From Sphingobacteriales bacterium (lineage in GTDB: Bacteria > Bacteroidota > Bacteroidia > Chitinophagales > Chitinophagaceae): 5,970 nucleotides of DNA. Shown piece after piece: positions 1-5,844 of the stretch; position 1 is the stretch's first letter, and every line of letters starts with the position of its first letter. The stretch lies in assembly GCA_947472965.1 (NCBI GenBank), contig CANJEF010000095.1:1-5970 (forward strand). The letters are read 5' to 3'. The notes beneath the pieces are model-generated. The model was not told the DNA's origin. It did not search any database and saw only the letters and a list, made by a program, of their open reading frames with translations. The translations under genes were made by a program, and so were the position numbers.

Positions 1-806
1 AGGTCTGCATCTGGCGCAGGATTGCAAAAGTCAATGGCGTAGGGAATTCCTTTTCGGATGGCCAATTCAACTGTATTGAATTCATATCCAAGGTAATCGT
101 TGATTTTTAAAACGAGTCTTTCCATTTCCTTGAGTAATGCCTTGCCGGGTTTGAAAGATGCAACATATCTCAGGTGATGCGGATTGCGTGGTTCATACGG
201 CATGATATGAACATGCTTTCTTCCAATGCAATAGCACCGGTAATATTGATCAAATACGATCTCTTCTTGAAGCAACATCACAAGTTGTCCAGTCTCAGCA
301 TGTTTCTCAAAAAAATCTTCCTTTGATTCTATCCTATAAACATTTTTCCAACCTCCCCCTGAAAACGGTTTCATATAGGCAGGGAATCCAACGTACTCAA
401 AAATTCCTTCCCAATCGAGTGGGTATTTCAAATTAGAGAATGATTCATCTGACGTATCGTCTGGTAATTGCCTTGAGGGCAGGATAACTGTTTTCGGAAC
501 GGGCACCTCTATTTTTGTGGCCAGCGCATTGTTAAAGAACTTTTCATCTGCACTCCACCAAAATGGATTATTCAAGACTGCTGTTCCGCTGATGGATGCA
601 TTCTTGAGATAAGCCCTGTAAAATGGGACATCCTGTGAGATCCTGTCTAATATTACAGCATACCCTGCGTTTTCTCCTTGCATCACCTTGTCAATGAGGA
701 CTGGTTCTGCACGGATACCTTTTTTCTTTTTTTCATTGATTCTTTTAATCAACGTTTCCGGGAAACTTCTTTCCTTGCCATACAGGATGCCTATTTTCTT
801 GTTCAT
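1..806 (-). CDS. ATP-grasp domain protein (partial, C-terminus outside window)
   Basis: This is an open reading frame without stops from the ATG at 806-804 to the left edge, 268 complete codons, so the C-terminus is missing. The N-terminus (MNKKIGILYG) looks like the start of a Rossmann-like pre-ATP-grasp domain. A linker with NNPFWWSADEKF (79-90) and VPVPKTVILP (101-110) leads into the ATP-grasp fold. There, YMKPFSGGGWKNVY (144-157) is the lysine plus glycine-rich nucleotide loop, QEE (180-182) is the adenine-side strand, and VELAI...YAIDFCNPAPD (246-266) carries the acidic and Asn residues (E247, D259, N262) that normally hold Mg-ATP. ATP-grasp enzymes activate a carboxylate as acyl phosphate and join it to an amine or thiol; the substrate cannot be told here. 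There is no signal peptide, so it is probably cytosolic. The gene is divergent from the esterase gene, 129 bp away. Fold assignment is firm; the reaction is unknown. Confidence 0.85.
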   Translation of the reverse strand, partial: MNKKIGILYGKERSFPETLIKRINEKKKKGIRAEPVLIDKVMQGENAGYAVILDRISQDVPFYRAYLKNASISGTAVLNNPFWWSADEKFFNNALATKIEVPVPKTVILPSRQLPDDTSDESFSNLKYPLDWEGIFEYVGFPAYMKPFSGGGWKNVYRIESKEDFFEKHAETGQLVMLLQEEIVFDQYYRCYCIGRKHVHIMPYEPRNPHHLRYVASFKPGKALLKEMERLVLKINDYLGYEFNTVELAIRKGIPYAIDFCNPAPDAD

Positions 807-827
807 GCCTCACAATATTGTTTGTCT

Positions 828-835
828 TAAAGTTA
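828..835 (-). promoter_or_regulatory. Possible -7 element for the ATP-grasp gene
   Basis: Read on the minus strand this is TAACTTTA, one base off the Bacteroidota -7 pattern TAnnTTTG, and 21 nt upstream of the ATG. The spacing to the start resembles that of the stronger ahcY promoter (19 nt). No TTG is seen at the expected distance upstream, so this is only a weak candidate. Confidence 0.25.
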
Positions 836-905
836 TGAAATATTTCAGGTTTATATTGTTGTTCCTGATTTTAAATGCGGAAGATGGAAATACATTTTTT
901 AATTT

Positions 906-913
906 TACCTTTT
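906..913 (+). promoter_or_regulatory. Possible -7 element for the esterase gene
   Basis: TACCTTTT is one base off TAnnTTTG and lies 22 nt before the esterase ATG at 936. It sits in a T-rich stretch where chance matches are likely, and no upstream TTG box is seen at the usual distance. No Shine-Dalgarno sequence precedes the ATG. Confidence 0.2.
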
Positions 914-935
914 TACAAGCATACTTGTTTCTTCA

Positions 936-1724
936 ATGAAAGTATTACGACAATCTATTTTTTCTGATTACCTGGACCGAATTGTTATTTTTGAAATCTA
1001 TGTTCCCATAGCTTTGAATCGTGAAGATCAACTCAATCTATTGTTGATCAATGACGGACAGGATCTCTCTAAAATGAACTTTTTACAAACAGTTAAAGAC
1101 TTGTCGGGATTGAAAGGCTCATCACAGTTGATTTGTGTGGGCATTCATGCTGGTGCTGATAGAAAGCAAGAGTATGGCGTTGTGGGTTTTCCTGATTACC
1201 AACAACGAGGTGCAAGGGCAGAAAAATACAGAAATTTTATCCTATTTGAATTGTTGCCGGGTATTAAAAAATATATTCTTGTGAATGATTTTAATGAGAA
1301 GTATTTTCTTGGATTTTCACTGGGCGGACTCATGGCTTTTGATATTGCGATGGATTTCCAGCACGAGTTTAAAGCAGCAGGAGTTTTCAGTGGATCTTTT
1401 TGGTGGAGGAGCAAGGCATTAGGAGAGGGCTATGATGACAATGAGCACCGCATCATACATAAAAAAATTCGTTCTAAAATTGCATCTGAAGGCCAACGTT
1501 TTTTCTTTCAGGCGGGTCAACTTGATGAAATAGCAGATAGAAACAAAAATGGTATCATCGATTCTATCGATGATACCATTGATCTTATTGCAGCATTGGA
1601 AAAAATTGGTTACCGTGGAGGCAGTCAGTTGGCTTACCTTGAATTGGAAGACGGTGGCCATAACACAGAAACATGGGCCCGAGTAATGCCTTCGTTCATT
1701 CAATGGCTTCTCTCAGGAAACTGA
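936..1724 (+). CDS. Putative esterase, alpha/beta-hydrolase fold (Fes/esterase D-like family)
   Basis: The 262-residue protein is a predicted serine hydrolase of the putative esterase family, which includes enterochelin esterase, esterase D and the acyl/feruloyl esterases. The nucleophile elbow is GFSLGG (126-131) with Ser128. GQLDE (194-198) probably supplies the acid (Asp197), and GGHN (240-243) supplies His242, followed by a W...F..WL C-terminal helix. LLLINDGQDL (36-45) and ICVGIHAGADRKQEY (66-80) match the family's core strands and oxyanion region. Between the acid and the His lies DRNKNGIIDSIDD (201-213), which fits an EF-hand-type metal loop (ligand positions D201, N203, N205, D209, D212). 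No signal peptide is seen, so the enzyme is probably cytosolic. It is divergent from an ATP-grasp gene and convergent with the DUF2911 gene (5 bp between stops). The substrate is unknown; a role with the ATP-grasp protein is inferred only from position. Confidence 0.88.
   Translation: MKVLRQSIFSDYLDRIVIFEIYVPIALNREDQLNLLLINDGQDLSKMNFLQTVKDLSGLKGSSQLICVGIHAGADRKQEYGVVGFPDYQQRGARAEKYRNFILFELLPGIKKYILVNDFNEKYFLGFSLGGLMAFDIAMDFQHEFKAAGVFSGSFWWRSKALGEGYDDNEHRIIHKKIRSKIASEGQRFFFQAGQLDEIADRNKNGIIDSIDDTIDLIAALEKIGYRGGSQLAYLELEDGGHNTETWARVMPSFIQWLLSGN
1548..1580 (+). repeat. Perfect inverted repeat inside the esterase gene (15-bp arms, 3-nt loop)
   Basis: The left arm AATGGTATCATCGAT (1548-1562) and right arm ATCGATGATACCATT (1566-1580) are exact reverse complements around TCT. 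The repeat is in codon register: codons 205-215 read NGIIDSIDDTI on the plus strand and NGIIDRIDDTI on the minus strand. It covers most of the EF-hand-like loop. It lacks a T-tract and sits mid-gene, so it does not look like a terminator. It may arise simply from the conserved peptide plus codon choice, or form a strong hairpin in the mRNA. Confidence 0.9.
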
Positions 1725-1729
1725 TTGTT

Positions 1730-2239
1730 TTATTTTATGCTAATTGGAACTTCAATATTTTCCCAACGGATATAAACCTTTCCATCTGCAACAGAAATAT
1801 TCAATGTTTCATTGAACGAAGCCGATTTACCAGGCTTTACCTTCACTCTCAATACATCATCGTCCTGCTTGTAGCTATAGGCACCCCATTGCTTTGGTTT
1901 CTTGTTGAAAATGATTGTCCACTCAGACTCTTCAGGGATGGTAAAAAGGCTGTAAGATCCCTTTGCGAGAGTTTGGCCCTCTACTTTTACATCTGTATCA
2001 AATTCTATAACAGTGGCATCGTTGGCACCTGTTCTCCAAACCTTTCCATAAGGTACAAGTTCTCCCCACACTTTTCTTCCTTTAACTGCAGGAGAACCAT
2101 AGCTGATGGTGATGTTAGCAGCGCCTGATTTTCCAGATGCTTTTAGTGCAGGACTTGCAGGCTTTTGATCTTGTGAGCATGCCAACAAGCTGATCATTGT
2201 GAATGCAAAGATCAAAGTTGAGTTGATGATTTTTTTCAT
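1730..2239 (-). CDS. DUF2911 domain lipoprotein
   Basis: The 169-residue protein has a lipoprotein signal peptide: a Lys pair, a hydrophobic stretch (7-19) and the lipobox LLAC with Cys21. It should therefore be lipid-anchored in the periplasm or outer membrane. After a short Ala/Ser/Lys-rich linker the DUF2911 domain is easy to recognise: ISYGSPAVKGRKVWG (45-59), LVPYGKVWRTGAN (61-73), then KGSYSLFTIP (92-101), EWTIIFNK (105-112), QWGAYSY and DVLRVKVKP. DUF2911 proteins are common in Bacteroidota; their molecular function is not known to me. The gene is 24 bp downstream of pdxJ on the same strand, so it is probably read from the pdxJ promoter. This link need not be functional. The ATG is preceded by an A/T-rich leader without a Shine-Dalgarno sequence, typical of the phylum. 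Confidence 0.9.
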   Translation of the reverse strand: MKKIINSTLIFAFTMISLLACSQDQKPASPALKASGKSGAANITISYGSPAVKGRKVWGELVPYGKVWRTGANDATVIEFDTDVKVEGQTLAKGSYSLFTIPEESEWTIIFNKKPKQWGAYSYKQDDDVLRVKVKPGKSASFNETLNISVADGKVYIRWENIEVPISIK

Positions 2240-2263
2240 AATTTAATTTTTAGGTTGTTTTAT

Positions 2264-2986
2264 TTAGTATTTAAGTAGTTGTCGTTTGTAAAGTTGTATG
2301 GTGTTTTGCAATCCAAGATACAAAGCATCACAAATCAATGCATGGCCAATGCTTACTTCATCAATATATGGAATGTTTTTGATAAAATAAGCCAGGTTAT
2401 TCATATCCAGGTCATGACCAGCATTGATACCCAAGCCCAATGCTTTTCCTCTTGCCGATGCATTTACATAAGCGTGGATAGCATCTTCAGGGGAATCCAG
2501 GTATTGACGCGCGTAAGATTCTGTGTAAAGTTCTATTCGATCTGTTCCTGTTTCTTTGGCACCCTCAACCATGGCTGATTCAGGATCGCAAAAGATGCTG
2601 GTCCTTATTCCTGCATTTTTAAACACCTTGATCATTTCCTTTAAATAGGTTTGATGTTTAATGGTATCCCATCCATGATCTGAAGTCAATTGACCTTCTG
2701 CGTCGGGCACCAAGGTTACTTGTGCTGGCTTTGTTTCTAGAACGAGTTGAACGAATTTGTCTTCACTGCAATTCCCTTCAATATTCAATTCCACATTCAA
2801 TATTTTTTTCAACTCTCTTACATCGTTATAGCGAATATGTCTTTCGTCTGGCCTGGGATGTACGGTGATTCCATCCGCTCCAAATGCCACAGCATCTAGT
2901 GCTGTTTTAATCAGGTCAGGATTGTTACCGCCCCTGCTGTTTCTCAACGTTGCAATCTTGTTGATGTTTACTGAGAGTTTTGTCAT
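2264..2986 (-). CDS. pdxJ: Pyridoxine 5'-phosphate synthase
   Basis: PdxJ condenses 1-deoxy-D-xylulose 5-phosphate with 3-amino-2-oxopropyl phosphate to make pyridoxine 5'-phosphate, the last ring-forming step of the DXP-dependent vitamin B6 pathway in the cytosol. The 240 residues match the family's TIM-barrel length. Visible landmarks are VNINKIATLRNSRGG (6-20), GADGITVHPRPDERHI (36-51) with His43 and the Arg/His phosphate-site residues, LNIEGN with Glu70 (equivalent to the catalytic Glu72 in E. coli), ETKPAQVTLVPD (84-95), NAGHDL with His191, and SIGHALI (212-218), the C-terminal phosphate-binding strand. NK replaces the DH of E. coli at residues 9-10, and HPRPDERHI is the form I associate with Bacteroidota. 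The gene follows ahcY but is separated from it by a terminator, so it probably has its own promoter. The DUF2911 gene follows after 24 bp. Confidence 0.97.
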   Translation of the reverse strand: MTKLSVNINKIATLRNSRGGNNPDLIKTALDAVAFGADGITVHPRPDERHIRYNDVRELKKILNVELNIEGNCSEDKFVQLVLETKPAQVTLVPDAEGQLTSDHGWDTIKHQTYLKEMIKVFKNAGIRTSIFCDPESAMVEGAKETGTDRIELYTESYARQYLDSPEDAIHAYVNASARGKALGLGINAGHDLDMNNLAYFIKNIPYIDEVSIGHALICDALYLGLQNTIQLYKRQLLKY

Positions 2987-3026
2987 TCTTCTGTTGCAGG
3001 GTTTTGATTAATGGTTTTTCTTGTTG

Positions 3027-3034
3027 CAAAGTTC
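3027..3034 (-). promoter_or_regulatory. Possible -7 element for pdxJ
   Basis: On the minus strand this reads GAACTTTG, one base off TAnnTTTG, 40 nt before the pdxJ ATG and downstream of the ahcY terminator. No good TTG box is seen about 20 nt upstream. A promoter is expected in this gap because of the terminator, but this exact site is uncertain. Confidence 0.3.
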
Positions 3035-3080
3035 TTTAAATTATTGAAAAAAGGAGGTATGATTTGTCATATATCCTCTA

Positions 3081-3112
3081 AAATAAAAAACCCGGCAAAT
3101 TTACCGGGTTTT
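3081..3112 (-). terminator. Rho-independent terminator of ahcY
   Basis: The arms 3087-3095 (AAAACCCGG) and 3104-3112 (CCGGGTTTT) form a 9-bp stem around an 8-nt loop. On the minus strand the stem is followed at once by a U-rich run (TTTTTTATTT). The stem begins 11 nt after the ahcY stop codon. The A-rich flank on one side makes it strongest in the minus direction, which is the direction of ahcY. Confidence 0.88.
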
Positions 3113-3122
3113 AAAGATGCTA

Positions 3123-4451
3123 TTAATATCTGTAATGGTCTGATTTGAAAGGACCTGTTTTAGGTATGCCGAGATAACCAGCTTGTTCCGTTGTTAATTC
3201 ATCTAACACCACACCGATTTTCGACAGATGGAGTCTTGCAACTTTCTCGTCGAGGTGTTTTGGCAACACAAAAACATTTTTATCGTAGTTGGCATGGTTG
3301 GTCCACAATTCAATTTGTGCAAGGACTTGGTTTGTGAAGGAGTTACTCATTACAAAACTTGGATGTCCTGTTGCACAACCAGGGTTAACCAACCTTCCTT
3401 CAGCCAATAGCAAAATGTCTTTGCCATCGATGTTATATAAATCAACCTGTGGCTTGATGGTGTCTTTGGTATGTCCATAATTTGTGTTCAACCAGGCAAC
3501 ATCGATTTCGATATCAAAGTGGCCGATATTACAAACAATAACCTTGTCTTTCATCGCCTTGAAGTGTTCTGCGGTAATCAGATCACGACAACCTGAAGCA
3601 GTAACAACGATATCCGCTTCTTTAACAGCATCAATCATTTTCTTTACTTCAAATCCATCCATTGCTGCTTGCAATGCACAGATTGGATCTATCTCTGTTA
3701 CAATAACGCGGCAACCGGTACCGGCTAATGATGCTGCTGATCCTTTTCCTACATCACCATATCCACCAACAACGGCAACCTTACCTGCAAACATCACATC
3801 TGTAGCTCTTCTGATTGCATCTACCAACGATTCTTTGCAACCATATTTGTTGTCGAACTTTGATTTGGTAACGCTGTCATTTACATTGATGGCTGGCATT
3901 GGGAGTGTTCCTTTTGCTACACGCTCATATAAACGGTGAACACCAGTTGTTGTTTCTTCTGAAATTCCTTTTACATGTTTTACTAATTCAGGGAATTGAT
4001 CCAATACCATGTTGGTAAGGTCACCACCATCATCAAGAATCATGTTCAATGGCTTATCGTCTCCACCAAAGAACAAGGTTTGTTCGATACACCAGTCAGC
4101 TTCTTCTGTGCTTTGTCCTTTCCATGCAAAAACACCGATGCCTGCTGCTGCAATGGCTGCTGCTGCGTGGTCTTGTGTAGAAAAGATATTGCAAGAGCTC
4201 CATTTAACTTCTGCTCCAAGAGCAACCAGGGTCTCAATTAAAACCGCAGTTTGGATCGTCATATGCAGACATCCCGCAACACGTGCACCTTTAAGTGGTT
4301 GTGAAGGTCCATATTCAGTTCTAATGGCCATCAGTCCTGGCATTTCTGCCTCAGCGAGCCTGATTTCCTTGCGTCCCCATTCTGCCAGGGTTATGTCTTT
4401 TACCTTGTATGGCAAGGCGAAGTCGATTTTGTTTCCAATTGATGTTGTCAT
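3123..4451 (-). CDS. ahcY: S-adenosyl-L-homocysteine hydrolase
   Basis: AhcY reversibly splits S-adenosylhomocysteine into adenosine and homocysteine using bound NAD, clearing the product inhibitor of methyltransferases in the cytosolic methyl cycle. The 442 residues are full length. Conserved sites line up with the human enzyme: GCLHMT with His63, [16 protein letters not shown] (85-100), DDGGDLT with Asp141, SEETTTG with Glu166, VTKSKFDN with Lys196, Asp200 and Asn201, and YGC with Cys205. The NAD Rossmann loop is GGYGDVGKG (229-237), followed by [26 protein letters not shown] (307-317) and [11 protein letters not shown] follow, and the C-terminal KSDHYRY gives Lys436 and Tyr440, which reach the neighbouring subunit's NAD. 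One oddity is Pro357 in [12 protein letters not shown], where Leu is usual in the enzymes I remember. A strong promoter match sits directly upstream and a terminator directly downstream, so it is probably a single-gene unit. Confidence 0.98.
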   Translation of the reverse strand: MTTSIGNKIDFALPYKVKDITLAEWGRKEIRLAEAEMPGLMAIRTEYGPSQPLKGARVAGCLHMTIQTAVLIETLVALGAEVKWSSCNIFSTQDHAAAAIAAAGIGVFAWKGQSTEEADWCIEQTLFFGGDDKPLNMILDDGGDLTNMVLDQFPELVKHVKGISEETTTGVHRLYERVAKGTLPMPAINVNDSVTKSKFDNKYGCKESLVDAIRRATDVMFAGKVAVVGGYGDVGKGSAASLAGTGCRVIVTEIDPICALQAAMDGFEVKKMIDAVKEADIVVTASGCRDLITAEHFKAMKDKVIVCNIGHFDIEIDVAWLNTNYGHTKDTIKPQVDLYNIDGKDILLLAEGRLVNPGCATGHPSFVMSNSFTNQVLAQIELWTNHANYDKNVFVLPKHLDEKVARLHLSKIGVVLDELTTEQAGYLGIPKTGPFKSDHYRY

Positions 4452-4470
4452 ATGCGTTTGAAAATTTCGG

Positions 4471-4502
4471 CAAAGTTAGCCTATTGATATGAATAAACCC
4501 AA
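4471..4502 (-). promoter_or_regulatory. Bacteroidota-type promoter of ahcY
   Basis: On the minus strand TAACTTTG (4478-4471) fits TAnnTTTG exactly, and TTG (4502-4500) lies 21 nt upstream, matching the -33/-7 promoter of Bacteroidota primary sigma factors. The -7 box ends 19 nt before the ATG, so the 5' leader would be only about 10-15 nt, too short for a riboswitch. The site lies in the 68-bp gap after the GNAT gene. Confidence 0.7.
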
Positions 4503-4519
4503 TGCCACCCTCATTTATA

Positions 4520-5026
4520 TCAAAGTATCAGGGTCATAATATAATCATCCATTACATAGCCATGCCCAATATCCACCACCGTTTCTGATGATATGCAAAA
4601 ACCCTGCCTTTTGTAGAAGGCTATTGCCGGGTTGTATTTGTTCACATTGAGTTCCAGTGTTGTGCCCCCAAGTTGCTTGGCTTCAGTCACTATGTAGTCC
4701 AGCATCGACTTCCCTAGTCCTTTCCCATGGCATTCCGGTTGAAGGTATAGTTTGTTCAGCCTGATTATGGTAGGCTCATCGATCGATTTGATTGAATAGG
4801 ATGCAAAGCCAATTGGGGTGGTATCATCATCATCACAAATAATAATGAACTGATGTTTCATTTCAGTCATTTGCTTTTGAAGTGATGTATCACTATAGAT
4901 CATGTTCAACATGTAGTCTATCTGCTCCTGGCCTATAATGGGTGGATATACTTTGTTCCATATTTCAATGCTAAGCTCTTGGATGACGGGAATTTCTTCT
5001 ATTGAAACGGCCTTTATTTGATGCAT
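4520..5026 (-). CDS. GNAT family N-acetyltransferase
   Basis: The 168-residue protein is a single GNAT domain, which transfers an acetyl group from acetyl-CoA to an amine. The N-terminal part has the IxELxxEIWxxxYPPIIGQEQIDYML pattern seen in one common GNAT subgroup. PIGFASYS (71-78) is the beta-4 strand. LNKLYLQPECHGKGLGKSML (about 90-109) is motif A with the pyrophosphate-binding Q/HGKGLG loop, and LELNVNKYNPAIAFYKRQGF (about 124-143) is motif B with the catalytic-region Asn and Tyr. No signal peptide or membrane segment is present. The substrate (small molecule, peptide or protein) cannot be predicted. It lies 3 bp after the PrsW-family gene, so the two are surely co-transcribed. A short GAT run encodes four Asp residues at 65-68 in a surface turn and seems unremarkable. 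Confidence 0.92.
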   Translation of the reverse strand: MHQIKAVSIEEIPVIQELSIEIWNKVYPPIIGQEQIDYMLNMIYSDTSLQKQMTEMKHQFIIICDDDDTTPIGFASYSIKSIDEPTIIRLNKLYLQPECHGKGLGKSMLDYIVTEAKQLGGTTLELNVNKYNPAIAFYKRQGFCISSETVVDIGHGYVMDDYIMTLIL

Positions 5027-5029
5027 CGT

Positions 5030-5740
5030 TTATTGGCTTGTAAAAGTTTTTTTTGATAAAGACAGATGAGATTTTATTGCTTTTTTCGAAAGAAGGATGC
5101 CAATAATGAGTGAAATGATTGCTCCCAAAATCAATAACAAAGAGGATGTATTTTCAACTACCATCGCGTTTTTCTGAAGGAACAGAAAAAAATCGTAGCT
5201 GCCATGAAAAAAAGTAGCCCAAAATAAACCAGCAGCGAGAAGCTGCCCTTTGCGGGTTACATCAAATTTTGCCTTGCCCATAAAGTAGCCCATCATGATT
5301 GCAAAGCTTGCATGGGCTGGAACTGCCAGGAACATCCGAGCCCATCCTGTTGCCATTCCATATTGGGACACATAGAAAATATTTTCCAGTGTTGCAAACC
5401 CCATCCCCACCATCACAGCATAAACAATGCCATCAAATGGTTCATCAAACTCAGGTTGGCGGTATGCATATGCATAGAGCATGAGAAACTTAAAAAGCTC
5501 CTCTACAAGTGCCACCGAAAAGTAGGCTTTAAATGCGATGCCAGGAATGTTTAAAAATAACGGACCAACTAGCAGTTTTTCGAGCAGACTCTCAATTACA
5601 AGTGCCGGAAAAATGGCTGTCAGGCCTAGTATGAAGCTGAAAAGGAGGAGCCGCCGGGGTTCCCGGTTGTACTCGTCCTTGAAGATGATGTATAGTGAGA
5701 TGGCGATGCCGGGGGCAATGGCGAGCAAGAGCCAATTCAT
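5030..5740 (-). CDS. PrsW-family intramembrane metalloprotease
   Basis: This is a polytopic membrane protein of 236 residues from the chosen ATG at 5740-5738. An in-frame TTG at 5758 would add six residues (MAKRIF), but the ATG is preferred because it places the first membrane segment at the very N-terminus, as is usual in this family. About seven hydrophobic segments are visible. The family's motifs, numbered from the ATG, are VEELFKF with Glu80-Glu81 and Lys84, the segment FDEPFDGIVYA through GFATLENIFY with Glu119-Asn120, VPAHASFAIMMGYFMGK with His143, and FHGSYDF with His179 and Asp183. These Glu and His residues are the presumed metal site. PrsW of Bacillus subtilis cuts the anti-sigma factor RsiW; the target here is unknown and no sigma/anti-sigma pair is in the window. 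The same fold is related to the CPBP (Abi) family, so a non-signalling role is possible. The GNAT gene follows 3 bp downstream. Confidence 0.9.
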   Translation of the reverse strand: MNWLLLAIAPGIAISLYIIFKDEYNREPRRLLLFSFILGLTAIFPALVIESLLEKLLVGPLFLNIPGIAFKAYFSVALVEELFKFLMLYAYAYRQPEFDEPFDGIVYAVMVGMGFATLENIFYVSQYGMATGWARMFLAVPAHASFAIMMGYFMGKAKFDVTRKGQLLAAGLFWATFFHGSYDFFLFLQKNAMVVENTSSLLLILGAIISLIIGILLSKKAIKSHLSLSKKTFTSQ

Positions 5741-5844
5741 GAAAATTCTTTTGGCCAAGTTAAAACAAAATGATTCGAATACCCCGTTGTTTTTTTAATT
5801 TTAAGATGAAGGGAGTTTAATCCATAAAAAATCATCCACCTATT

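Noticed and set aside
718..738. A-rich run on the minus strand (GAA AAA AAG AAA AAA) resembling a -1 frameshift slippery site in the ATP-grasp gene
   Set aside because: The zero frame stays open for the whole visible gene and matches the family on both sides; no stimulatory stem or useful alternative frame is evident.
688..939. Plus-strand frame of 83 codons in the gap left of the esterase
   Set aside because: It mostly lies antisense to the ATP-grasp gene start, has a low-complexity Phe/Leu-rich translation and matches no family I know.
1725..1729. Shared terminator between the convergent esterase and DUF2911 genes
   Set aside because: Only 5 bp separate the stops and no G/C-rich stem with a T-tract was found around them.
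1673..2128. Plus-strand frame of 151 codons antisense to the DUF2911 gene
   Set aside because: The opposite strand holds a clear DUF2911 lipoprotein; this translation has no recognisable domain.
4141..4166. CTG/GCTGCT-rich stretch in ahcY
   Set aside because: It encodes the conserved AAAAIAAAG helix of AhcY, so the repetition follows from the protein.
3484..4461. Two long plus-strand frames antisense to ahcY (3484-3939 and 4009-4461)
   Set aside because: They are shadows of a highly conserved gene whose codon use leaves the opposite strand open; the translations are Ser/Ala-rich and featureless.
4823..4835. Short GAT/ATC trinucleotide run in the GNAT gene
   Set aside because: Only about four units, encoding an Asp run in a likely surface turn; too short to be a meaningful variable repeat.
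5741..5844. Possible promoter for the PQQ-type gene (TTG at 5787-5789)
   Set aside because: No TAnnTTTG-like box lies at the expected distance downstream, so no promoter is called.
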